The notes under the pieces are model-generated. The model saw only the letters and a list, made by a program, of their open reading frames with translations. It made no database searches and was not told where the DNA came from. A program made the position numbers and the translations under genes. Positions 14,145 through 21,021 of a stretch of 22,267 nt of DNA are shown in pieces. This stretch comes from an uncultured Collinsella sp. (GTDB taxonomy: Bacteria; Actinomycetota; Coriobacteriia; Coriobacteriales; Coriobacteriaceae). How positions within the stretch are numbered: position 1 is the stretch's first letter; each line of letters begins with the position of its first letter. The DNA lies in the NCBI GenBank assembly GCA_900556205.1, contig USNX01000001.1:1-22267 (forward strand), written 5' to 3'.

Positions 14145-16595
14145 ATGCTGCAAAAAATCCAACGCTTTGGCGGGGCAATGTTCGCGCCCGCCATGCTGTT
14201 TTCTATATCAGGCCTCATGGTCGGCGTCTCCGCTCTCGCAACGACTGCGGACATCGTCGGCGATCTCGCCGTATACGGAACCCCTTGGTACGCTTTTTGG
14301 ACCATCATCCAACGCGGCTCGTGGACGGTCTTTAAACGCCTCCCGCTCCTTTTTGCCGTAGCGCTGCCCATCGGCCTTGCCCAAAAACAACCGGCTCGTT
14401 GCTGCCTCGAGGCTCTCGTCGCCTATTTTGCCTATTGCTTCTTTTTGAGCGAAATCATTAAGCTGAGCGAAGACAATCTTGGACTTAAGTACCCGTCGTC
14501 TTTGACCTCCGCCAGCGGCATCACCATCATCGACGGCATCAAGACGCTCGACACCGGCATTATCGGCCCGCTGGCGGTGTCGGCAACCGTCGTCGCCATC
14601 CATGACCGCTTCTACGATGCCAAGGTTCCCGATTGGCTCGGTACCTTCTCGGGCTCCTCGCTGGTCTACCTCATCAGCTTTTTTGCCGTGTTCGCCCTTG
14701 CCGCCATCTCGGCCGCCATCGTGCCCTTCGTATACGCTGTGACCGAAACGCTGCGCCATGCACTTACGAGCGTCGGCCCCTTTGGCGTGGGCATCTTTGT
14801 GCTTTTGGAGCGAGCGCTCGAGCCCATGGGGCTGCACCACCTGCTCTACATGCCGATCTACTACGACAACCTGGTCATTAACGACGGCATCTACGCCACG
14901 TGGAGCAGCTTGCTCCCCATCCTCTCCCATAGCACGCGCCCCCTTAATGAACTTGCGCCGTGGGCCGGTTTTACCGCCACCGGCTGGGTCAAGCTCTTTG
15001 GCCTTCCCGCCATCGCAGCCGCGTTCTACTCCACCGCAAAACCAGAGCGCCGCGCCGGCCTCAGGGTCATCCTTGTTCCCGCCATCATCGCCTCGGTGGT
15101 TTGCGGCGTTACCGAGCCACTCGAGTTTCTCTTTATGTTCACCCACCCCGGGCTCTTTTTTCTCTACGCCGTCTTATCGTCTTGCCTTGCCACAACCATG
15201 AATCTCTTTGGCATCGTCGGCATCTTCTCGGGCGGCCTCATGGAGATGGCAGCCTTCAACTTTATTCCGCTCATGCGCACGCATGCCGGTGCCTATCTTT
15301 TGGCACTCGGTATCGGCCTTGCCTTTAGCCTCATCTTTTTTGTTAGTTTTCGAGCACTCATCTTGATCTATGACCTTAAGACACCGGGCCGCGAGGATCA
15401 TGTCGCCAATCGCGCGGCAATCGATCATTTAACGGGAAGCGGCTTTGCCAAAGAGCAATCTCCCAATGACGAGGTCAATAGTCGATCCGATCAAGATCAC
15501 GTCCTCGCTGAGCGGGCAATTCAGCTTTTAGGTGGCGTTGGCAATATTGTGGGCGCAACCAACTGCGCCACGCGCCTGCGCGTCGAGGTCGCAGACCCTT
15601 CCATCGTTGCAGATAACGCGGCGTTTGTCGCGGCGGGCGCCAAGGGCCTCATCATTACGGGCAAGACCGCCCAGGTGATCATCGGCATCTCCGTTCCCCG
15701 CGTTAAAGAGCATTTTGACCAGATCATGGGCCTCGAGCCGGGATTTGTGCCCACCGCCTCGGCCTCCCCTGCCGCCAGCGCAGCCCATAAGCGCGGCGAT
15801 ATTTGCTTCTTCGATATCGACGGAACGCTCGCCTGGCAAGACCCCAGGCTCGCCCAAGACCTTCCCGAAGACGAGCGGGACCTCTCCCCCTATCCCAACG
15901 AGGCGGTTTCGCAGGCAATCCGCGAGTTTGTCGCCAACGGCAACATGGCCTTCATCTGCACAGGGCGCACCCTCAGCTGCATCCACCCCAAACTTCTTGA
16001 GCTGCCCTGGACCGGCATCGTCTGTCTTGCGGGCGGTTACGCCGAGATCAACGGACACGCAATTCGCGATCTGTCGATGACGCCCGGTATGCTGCAGCGT
16101 CTTGCCCCCTACCTTGAGCAATCGGGCGAGGTCATCCGCTTTGAGGGCCTCAACGGCGTCGTGCGCATGAGTGCCGATGCCCCCGATGCTCCCGGATACG
16201 CGCGCACCCTGGGCGACGCAGTCACGCAGCTGCAACATTACAGTGTCTACAAGATCTTGATGTCTACATCGCTCGCCAACCACATCGCTCAAGATAAGGC
16301 ACTTGAGCCGCTGCTGTGCTTTAACGAGCTCGAACTCGAGGTAACCGAAATCTCGCCCCGCGAATGCACGAAGCGCGGGGGCATCCAGTCTGTACTCGAC
16401 GCCCTCGATCCCCACCACGGAACCGTATACGGCATCGGCGACGCCAGCAATGACGTCTCGCTGATGAACGCCGTCGATGTCGGTATCGCCATGGGCAATG
16501 CGCCGGACTATCTCAAAAAGCGCGCCGACTACATCACCGACTCGGTCGACAAAGATGGCGTCGTCAAGGCGCTCGAGCACTTTAGGCTTATATAA
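14145..16595 (+). CDS. malP: MalP-type PTS EIICB fused to a Cof-type HAD phosphatase
   Basis: An 816-residue fusion in one uninterrupted frame. Residues 1-415 are a membrane EIIC with about ten hydrophobic segments. It starts LQKIQRFGGAMF and holds GIKTLDTGIIG (131-141) and GVTEPLEF (321-328), closely resembling Bacillus MalP/GlvC. After a polar linker, EIIB (about 450-530) carries the phosphorylated Cys474 in TNCATRLR. An Ala/Ser-rich linker (533-550) leads to a full HAD domain (551-816) of the Cof/C2-cap type: Asp557 and Asp559 in FFDIDGTL, Thr606 in CTGRT, Lys743, and GDASND (765-770). Import would yield a disaccharide 6'-phosphate, probably maltose; the HAD domain could then remove that phosphate. 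No EIIA domain and no phospho-glucosidase lie nearby, so EIIA must act in trans. Start supported by GGAAGG six bases upstream. Substrate is inferred. Confidence 0.92.
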   Translation: MLQKIQRFGGAMFAPAMLFSISGLMVGVSALATTADIVGDLAVYGTPWYAFWTIIQRGSWTVFKRLPLLFAVALPIGLAQKQPARCCLEALVAYFAYCFFLSEIIKLSEDNLGLKYPSSLTSASGITIIDGIKTLDTGIIGPLAVSATVVAIHDRFYDAKVPDWLGTFSGSSLVYLISFFAVFALAAISAAIVPFVYAVTETLRHALTSVGPFGVGIFVLLERALEPMGLHHLLYMPIYYDNLVINDGIYATWSSLLPILSHSTRPLNELAPWAGFTATGWVKLFGLPAIAAAFYSTAKPERRAGLRVILVPAIIASVVCGVTEPLEFLFMFTHPGLFFLYAVLSSCLATTMNLFGIVGIFSGGLMEMAAFNFIPLMRTHAGAYLLALGIGLAFSLIFFVSFRALILIYDLKTPGREDHVANRAAIDHLTGSGFAKEQSPNDEVNSRSDQDHVLAERAIQLLGGVGNIVGATNCATRLRVEVADPSIVADNAAFVAAGAKGLIITGKTAQVIIGISVPRVKEHFDQIMGLEPGFVPTASASPAASAAHKRGDICFFDIDGTLAWQDPRLAQDLPEDERDLSPYPNEAVSQAIREFVANGNMAFICTGRTLSCIHPKLLELPWTGIVCLAGGYAEINGHAIRDLSMTPGMLQRLAPYLEQSGEVIRFEGLNGVVRMSADAPDAPGYARTLGDAVTQLQHYSVYKILMSTSLANHIAQDKALEPLLCFNELELEVTEISPRECTKRGGIQSVLDALDPHHGTVYGIGDASNDVSLMNAVDVGIAMGNAPDYLKKRADYITDSVDKDGVVKALEHFRLI

Positions 16596-16708
16596 GCAGC
16601 CGGCACGCGCACGCGTCCCGTTTCTCCAAATCGCCAAAACAGACGCGCCGGCAACTCCAATGTGGCAATATGGTATCTGCACACCGCAACGATGTAACCC
16701 AAGAAAGA

Positions 16709-17734
16709 ATGCGAGAACCCGTGTCCAGTCCGTTTACCAGCTTTTTAGCCCAGCACTTTGACCAGATTAACGACTATCTGGCCACGTTCTTTGACGGACA
16801 GGCGACCTCTGCCGATATCGAGCGCTACCTGTACGCGCCGCTCTCGGCTTTTACGGCCAACGCCGGCAAGCGCCACCGCCCGCTTATCTGTATGCTCGCC
16901 GCAACCGCAGTGGGCGGCAGCTTTGAGAGCGCCCGCAGCGCCGCGGCAGCCATCGAGCACTTCCAGTCGGGCGCGCTGATCCACGACGACATCGCCGACA
17001 ACGGACAGCTTCGTCGAGGCAAGCCCTGCATGCACCTTACCGAGGGCACGGGCCTTGCCATCAATTGTGGCGACCTGGCGCTCACCATGGTCACCAAGAC
17101 GGTTCTCGACGACCCCACGCTGGAGTCCGACGTGAAGCTGCGCGTGCTCCACGAGCTTACCGAGATGATCGTCCGCACCATCGAGGGTCAAGCGCTCGAC
17201 CTGGGTTGGGTCCGTGACGGGCGCTTTGATATCTCGGTTGATGACTACCTGGACATGGCGACGCACAAGACCGCGTTTTACAGCGGAGCCACGCCGCTTG
17301 CCGCCGGAGCCATTATCGGCGGCGGCAGCGATGAGCAAATCGAAGCGCTGCGCGCCTTTGGCCTGCACACGGGCCTTGCCTTTCAGATTCAGGACGACCT
17401 GCTCAACCTTGTCGGCACTAAGGAAGCCGCCAACAAGGACTTCCGCACCGACATCACCGAGGGCAAGCGCACGCTTGTCGCCGTACACGCCCTCTCTGAT
17501 GAGCGCTACCACGACGAGGTCGAGGCGATTCTTTCCTCGGGCACCGATGATCCCGCGCAGCTCGCACGCGCCGTGGAGATCTTCCAGGAGACCGGCTCCA
17601 TCGATTACGCCCACACTTACGCGCTCGACCTGACCGCTAAGGCCAAAGCGGCCATCGAGAACGTTGAGCTTGATCCGCACGCACGCGAGCTGTTCCTCTC
17701 CATGGCAGATTTCTTTGTGGAGCGCCTTAACTAA
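16709..17734 (+). CDS. trans-type polyprenyl diphosphate synthase
   Basis: An isoprenyl chain-elongating enzyme of about 341 residues, cytoplasmic or membrane-associated. It condenses isopentenyl diphosphate with an allylic diphosphate, for quinone side chains or other polyprenyls. GKRHRP (53-58) binds the diphosphate. The first Asp-rich motif is DDIAD (93-97) followed by RRGKP. HKTAFYSGA (186-194), FQIQDDLLN (225-233) and GKRT (252-255) complete the family set. The second Asp-rich motif ends in Asn233 instead of the usual Asp. Product length cannot be read off with confidence. The start is unsure: ATG 16670, ATG 16709 and GTG 16721 are in frame, and only weak purine-rich sites precede the last two. 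It lies 113 bases after the PTS fusion, without a clear terminator between, but the functions are unrelated. Confidence 0.88.
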   Translation: MREPVSSPFTSFLAQHFDQINDYLATFFDGQATSADIERYLYAPLSAFTANAGKRHRPLICMLAATAVGGSFESARSAAAAIEHFQSGALIHDDIADNGQLRRGKPCMHLTEGTGLAINCGDLALTMVTKTVLDDPTLESDVKLRVLHELTEMIVRTIEGQALDLGWVRDGRFDISVDDYLDMATHKTAFYSGATPLAAGAIIGGGSDEQIEALRAFGLHTGLAFQIQDDLLNLVGTKEAANKDFRTDITEGKRTLVAVHALSDERYHDEVEAILSSGTDDPAQLARAVEIFQETGSIDYAHTYALDLTAKAKAAIENVELDPHARELFLSMADFFVERLN

Positions 17735-17776
17735 CGGGGGTTATAAAACCTGTCAGCAGCGTTTTTAGGCACAACT

Positions 17777-17785
17777 TGCTACACT
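17777..17785 (+). promoter_or_regulatory. candidate extended -10 promoter of the peptidoglycan-binding-domain gene
   Basis: TGCTACACT is an extended -10 (TGn plus TACACT, 4 of 6) with no good -35 box. It lies 88 bases before the start codon. The ribosome binding site AAAGGGG (17859-17865) is seven bases before the ATG. Confidence 0.4.
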
Positions 17786-17872
17786 GTTGAGTGCATGTTT
17801 ATGCATCCCTTTGCGTTGTCTATCCGACAGACGCTCAAATAGTACGAATGGTACGCCGAAAGGGGTTCGTTC

Positions 17873-18778
17873 ATGGAACCTATTACAACGGGCATGCAAG
17901 GAGCAGCCGTCGAGGACGTGCAGTCTCGTCTCCTGCAGCTCGGCTACACGATTGATGCCGCCGAAGTCACCGACAAGTACTTTGGAGCCACCACTGAGCA
18001 GGCCGTCAGCACCTTCAGACTCGACAGCGGCCTTGCTGTCGGTCATGCCGTCGATATCCCCTGTTGGAGCGCCCTTGTAGACGCTTCGTATAAGCTGGGC
18101 GACCGCACCCTCTATCTGCGCATGCCCAATTTCCATGGCGCCGATGTGCAGGCCCTGCAGCGCGCTCTCAACGTTTTGGGCTTTGCCTGTGGCGAAGACG
18201 ACGGCTACTTTGGCCCGCATACCGAGGCCGCCCTGCAGCAGTTCCAGGAAAATGTCGGCCTGTTTGCCGACGGCATGGCCTTCCAGGACACCTACGCCTA
18301 CATCAACCGCCTGCACCATGTGTGGGAGGGCAAGCCCTCGGTCACCGAAGCCGAGTCCCGTATCGGTTTTGCTCGCGCCGCCAACGTGCTCGAGCGCTTC
18401 CAGATCGCCGTTATCGGCGAGGACCCCATCGCACGCAGCGTTGCGTCGCGCATGTGGAATATCGCCACGGCAACGACCGACAACAGCGGCATGATGCTCT
18501 GCGACTCCGAGGTCCCAACCGACGTAGATCTGGTGCTCGAGATCGCAAGCGACGAGCTGCCCGCCGACGCCGCACCGCGCGCCACGATTGCCCTCGCCGA
18601 GTGCCACAACCTGGCCCAGCGCATCCGCACTGCCAATGTCGCCGCGCAGCAGAAGCCGGCTCGCATTCGCATTGAGCTCACGGGCATGACGCGCTACAAC
18701 GGCACCTTCACGGCCAGCGACGCGCAGACACTCGCCGTACGCCTGCTCGATGGCGTTTGCGATGCCCTCGCAGATTAG
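17873..18778 (+). CDS. protein with two peptidoglycan-binding-like domains and an unrecognised C-terminal domain
   Basis: A 301-residue protein. Two PG_binding_1-type three-helix repeats are visible. The first (about 5-70) has GMQGAAVEDVQSRLLQLGY and KYFGATTEQAVSTFR. The second (about 85-150) has GADVQALQRALNVLGF, DDGYFGPHTEAALQQFQ and GLFADG. From about 170 to the end is an alpha/beta domain that starts like a nucleotide-binding or Rossmann strand (FQIAVIGEDPIARSVASRMW) and ends with RIRIELTGMTRYNG. I do not recognise it; its place matches that of the amidase domain in some spore-cortex lytic proteins, but no zinc ligands are evident. There is no signal peptide or membrane segment, which is odd for a wall-binding protein. 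The gene is preceded by AAAGGGG and followed by tRNA-Gln. Confidence 0.8.
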   Translation: MEPITTGMQGAAVEDVQSRLLQLGYTIDAAEVTDKYFGATTEQAVSTFRLDSGLAVGHAVDIPCWSALVDASYKLGDRTLYLRMPNFHGADVQALQRALNVLGFACGEDDGYFGPHTEAALQQFQENVGLFADGMAFQDTYAYINRLHHVWEGKPSVTEAESRIGFARAANVLERFQIAVIGEDPIARSVASRMWNIATATTDNSGMMLCDSEVPTDVDLVLEIASDELPADAAPRATIALAECHNLAQRIRTANVAAQQKPARIRIELTGMTRYNGTFTASDAQTLAVRLLDGVCDALAD

Positions 18779-18816
18779 GTAAACTAAACGAGTTGCTTTT
18801 GGGCAACACCACACAT

Positions 18817-18891
18817 TGGGACGTAGTTCAACGGTAGAACTCCGGTTTTTGGTGCCGGCTGTTGGGGGTTCGAATCCCTCCGTCCCAGCCA
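18817..18891 (+). tRNA. tRNA-Gln (anticodon UUG)
   Basis: A full cloverleaf can be folded. The acceptor stem is TGGGACG (18817-18823) with CGTCCCA (18881-18887), showing the U1-A72 pair typical of bacterial tRNA-Gln. The D arm is GTTC/GAAC (18826-18840). The anticodon stem CCGGT/GCCGG encloses the loop TTTTGGT with TTG at 18849-18851. The T arm GGGGG-TTCGAAT-CCCTC is at 18864-18880. Discriminator G18888 and an encoded CCA (18889-18891) follow. Confidence 0.96.
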
Positions 18892-18900
18892 AAGAAACAA

Positions 18901-18934
18901 GCCTCTCGAACGCATAGCCGATCGGGAGGCTTTT
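18901..18934 (+). terminator. intrinsic terminator of tRNA-Gln
   Basis: GCCTCTCGA (18901-18909) pairs with TCGGGAGGC (18922-18930) with one G-U pair, followed by TTTT and a further TT. It lies ten bases after the tRNA. Confidence 0.88.
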
Positions 18935-18946
18935 CTTGTGAGCAAG

Positions 18947-19078
18947 CGGAGGGATTCGAACCCGCAAGGGTGCGGAGCTGAGGAAACGCGAAGCGTTTTC
19001 CAGCGCAGCACGCAAGGAGCGAAGCGACGCAGCGGAGCGCGGCCGCCGACCAGGCGGACGCGGAATCCCTCCGTCCCA
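18947..19078. repeat. tRNA-derived element bounded by inverted T-arm sequences
   Basis: CGGAGGGATTC (18947-18957) and GAATCCCTCCG (19063-19073) are perfect 11-bp inverted ends. The left end reads on the minus strand as a tRNA T arm plus acceptor (GGGTTCGAATCCCTCCG). The right end, GAATCCCTCCGTCCCA (19063-19078), is an exact 16-bp copy of the 3' end of the neighbouring tRNA-Gln (18872-18887), 191 bases away. The interior is very GC-rich, with the repeated word GCGAAGCG. There is no intact second tRNA. It could be a small mobile or recombination-derived repeat, or the remnant of a tRNA-targeted attachment site. Confidence 0.65.
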
Positions 19079-19119
19079 TACCAGCAACGGGCTCCCCACA
19101 TCTCGACTTACCAGCCAAA

Positions 19120-19150
19120 CCGGCACTTAGGGACGTTCCTAAAGTGCCGG
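19120..19150. repeat. hairpin-forming inverted repeat between tRNA-Gln and the AAA gene
   Basis: CCGGCACTTAGG (19120-19131) pairs with CCTAAAGTGCCGG (19138-19150) with a single bulged A and a 6-base loop GACGTT. No T-run follows, so it is probably an interspersed palindromic element. The whole stretch 19079-19193 holds no gene. Confidence 0.6.
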
Positions 19151-19193
19151 TCATCAACATGGTGCCGTGCGGCCCCGGCGGGCCGGCGTAGCA

Positions 19194-20564
19194 TTACAGA
19201 CCAAGCGACCATTTCCATGCGGGAATAACCTCGATGACGCCATGCTCCGTTTTGATCTGGGTCGCCTCGCGCAGCGTGATGATATTGGCATCCTTGATAC
19301 CGGTTTTTACCATAGCAACCTCAAGGGAACCAACTTCACGCCTGCGCGTTTTCTCTGCCGTCATATCGACTGTCACCTGGTAAAGCGCGTATGGTTCCGA
19401 TGCCAAAGCGTCGCCGACCAAGAAATCAACTTTTTCTCGTGCTTGCGTTGGAGCCGTAAATGAAGTCACCGTTTCCAACCGGCCGTTTGCCGTACGGCGC
19501 ATGAGTTCAGCATAAATCGCAGTCTCCAAACGCTTTCCTATATCCTGCTGATTAGCACGCGATGTTGCATATGCCATCCCCTGGTCGACGGCATAGACCT
19601 TGTCTGTTGTCGTTGTCTTAGGAGCCAAAGAAGTTGAATACTCCGGAAGTAATCCAATGAGATGAGCCTGCTGGAATAAACGAACGAGTTCGTTTATTTT
19701 TTCCCATGACGCTCGATATCCGACAGACTTTAAGGCTTCCAACAAACTGTTAACCGAAAGGTCGCAACCCGTGTTTCGAAGGCAGAAGAGCCCTACTTGG
19801 TTGGCAAGAGCGATATCCGTGCGCCCGCTCCGCTCGAGAATGTCTCGTGCAACAACATCTCGCAAATAGGCTTGAAGCATCTGAATACGCGAACCGGCAT
19901 CAAGCTCCTGAACCCCAGGAAAGCCACCCTCTATGAGATAACGGTCATATGCCGATTCCAGATCAGTTCGCCGCTGCGGAGAAACAGCTGGAGCCCCAGC
20001 ACTAGTAGACATATCCGGCGTTTCAATGTGATGAAACGCACAATACTCGCGGAATGAAAGCGGATGCATAGCGTGCTCTTGCGAGCGACCGCGAAACTGC
20101 GTCGCTATTTCATCGGCAGATAGTTTTGAGGACGATCCGGTGATAACAAGCGTTACGCTCTCGTGCTCCGCCAAACGCTGACAAACGCCCTGCCAGCCAT
20201 CGGTCTCCTGCACCTCATCCAGAAAGAGATAACAGCCTTTCGTTCGCGCTGAGGGAACCTGCCGCCAATACTCTTCCAAAATGTCGCTCATGAGCGTGTC
20301 CGGCGCCGGTCGAAGACGGTCATCAGCAAAATTGAAATAGAAGATACGCTCGGCATCGACACCGCGATCGATAAGGCGACGAATCCATTGAAACGCATAG
20401 AACGTTTTGCCGCAGCGCCTGATACCCGTGATGATATGGACAAGATTGAACGGCTTTGGCTCAGGAAGATCACTGATGGCATCGTCTCGATGCACGACGT
20501 GAGGAATCTCAAAGGAACGGGCCTCGGCAACAATCTCTGCAATACCCAACGCTGTAGGCGCCAT
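19194..20564 (-). CDS. AAA+ ATPase with DUF4143 domain
   Basis: A 456-residue ATP-binding protein of the large, poorly understood DUF4143 family of gut bacteria and archaea. The N-terminal AAA domain has Walker A GIRRCGKT (47-54), Walker B YLFLDEVQ (112-119, with Asp116 and Glu117), a sensor-type segment ITGSSSKLSADE (141-152) and FRGR (157-160). The DUF4143 half follows from about 210 (YLIEGGFPGV, YLRDVVARDI, NELVRLFQQAHLI). Near the C-terminus, AIYAELMRR, EKVDFLVGD and LYQVTVDM resemble the E-D-QxV core of PD-(D/E)xK nuclease folds; activity is not shown. Start ATG 20564 has AAAGGAGAG just upstream. The gene is monocistronic behind a tandem palindromic operator. Roles suggested for relatives (toxin-antitoxin-like, defence, DNA handling) are unproven. 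Confidence 0.9.
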   Translation of the reverse strand: MAPTALGIAEIVAEARSFEIPHVVHRDDAISDLPEPKPFNLVHIITGIRRCGKTFYAFQWIRRLIDRGVDAERIFYFNFADDRLRPAPDTLMSDILEEYWRQVPSARTKGCYLFLDEVQETDGWQGVCQRLAEHESVTLVITGSSSKLSADEIATQFRGRSQEHAMHPLSFREYCAFHHIETPDMSTSAGAPAVSPQRRTDLESAYDRYLIEGGFPGVQELDAGSRIQMLQAYLRDVVARDILERSGRTDIALANQVGLFCLRNTGCDLSVNSLLEALKSVGYRASWEKINELVRLFQQAHLIGLLPEYSTSLAPKTTTTDKVYAVDQGMAYATSRANQQDIGKRLETAIYAELMRRTANGRLETVTSFTAPTQAREKVDFLVGDALASEPYALYQVTVDMTAEKTRRREVGSLEVAMVKTGIKDANIITLREATQIKTEHGVIEVIPAWKWSLGL

Positions 20565-20587
20565 AATGCTCTCCTTTCAACATCTTG

Positions 20588-20660
20588 AGTATATAACTTC
20601 TCGTCCTACAAGAGAAGTTTCAGCTACAACTTCTCGTCCTACACTAGAAGTTTGAGGTAG
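20588..20660 (-). promoter_or_regulatory. promoter with tandem 33-bp palindromic operator of the AAA gene
   Basis: Two direct repeats start at 20595 and 20628, a period of 33. Each has AACTTCTC, a 9-base loop GTCCTACA(A/C) and an inverted right arm: GAGAAGTT at 20612-20619 and TAGAAGTT at 20645-20652. Read on the minus strand, TATACT (20588-20593) is a good -10 box directly next to the first palindrome, so a bound protein would cover the promoter. Autoregulation is a reasonable guess. Confidence 0.65.
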
Positions 20661-20690
20661 ATTTTCAGGCATGTCCCAAAAATCTACCTC
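20654..20690. repeat. 12-bp perfect inverted repeat upstream of the AAA operator
   Basis: GAGGTAGATTTT (20654-20665) and AAAATCTACCTC (20679-20690) flank 13 bases. The left arm overlaps the end of the second operator repeat. As RNA it forms a hairpin, but there is no clear following T-run. The next 100 bases (20691-20792) hold nothing I can name. Confidence 0.6.
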
Positions 20691-20796
20691 CAAAAGATAG
20701 GCGCCCCAGGCCCGTTAGGACCAAGAGCGCCTTACATCTAGAAATCATCAGCCCAATTCCGAAAAGCGAGCCGCTTGCGACAACCAAGTAGCCACA

Positions 20797-20854
20797 GGCC
20801 CCGACGGGCCGGGCATTAAGTTTGTCGCGAGTTCCGCACGAACAGGAGGCCACT
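20797..20854. repeat. composite intergenic repeat with dispersed 34-bp repeat copy 2
   Basis: GGCCCCGACGGGCCGG followed by GCATTA (20797-20818) matches GGCCCCGGCGGGCCGG-CGTA-GCATTA at 19171-19196, which overlaps the AAA stop codon. It is followed at 20821-20854 by the second copy of the 34-bp repeat also found at 1301-1334, with the 18-mer TGTCGCGAGTTCCGCACG identical. Confidence 0.6.
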
Positions 20855-20878
20855 AGCCCCGATGTTTTGGACGTGACA

Positions 20879-20984
20879 GCGAGAGGGGCCCTGGCATGGC
20901 AAGGTGACGTGAAACAAGGCGGCGCCGACCTTCTGGTCGCGCCGCCGAAGTTGAACGTCAGATTGCCGTGCCAGGGCCCCTCGC
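20879..20984. other. large imperfect hairpin, about 106 bases
   Basis: The outer arms pair GGGGCCCTGGCA (20885-20896) with TGCCAGGGCCCC (20969-20980). Pairing continues inward with GGCAA/TTGCC and TGACGT/ACGTCA, and outward with GCGA/TCGC. A second stem sits at the tip: GGCGGCGCCGACC (20918-20930) with GGTCGCGCCGCC (20935-20946), loop TTCT. It lies in the 457-base gap between two minus-strand genes. It could be a structured RNA, a 3' UTR element of the upstream gene or a mobile palindrome. Confidence 0.65.
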
Positions 20985-20997
20985 AGCGTCGAGAGGA

Positions 20998-21019
20998 CCG
21001 CCGTTCGGTAGAACGGCGG
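20998..21019 (-). terminator. hairpin directly after the Toprim gene stop
   Basis: CCGCCGTTC (20998-21006) pairs perfectly with GAACGGCGG (21011-21019), loop GGTA. It begins two bases after the minus-strand stop codon. No T-run follows, so termination by this hairpin alone is doubtful; the large hairpin comes next on the transcript. Confidence 0.45.
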
Positions 21020-21021
21020 AA

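Noticed and set aside
18947..18975. A second tRNA gene on the minus strand
   Set aside because: Only T-arm-like and acceptor-like sequence is present. No D arm or anticodon arm can be folded.
17765..19126. A 453-residue minus-strand frame running across tRNA-Gln
   Set aside because: It translates the tRNA, its repeat and the antisense of the peptidoglycan-binding-domain gene; such peptides are a known artefact of tRNA loci.
20665..20853. A 62-residue hydrophobic minus-strand frame
   Set aside because: It overlaps two intergenic repeats, has no ribosome binding site and matches no family I recognise.
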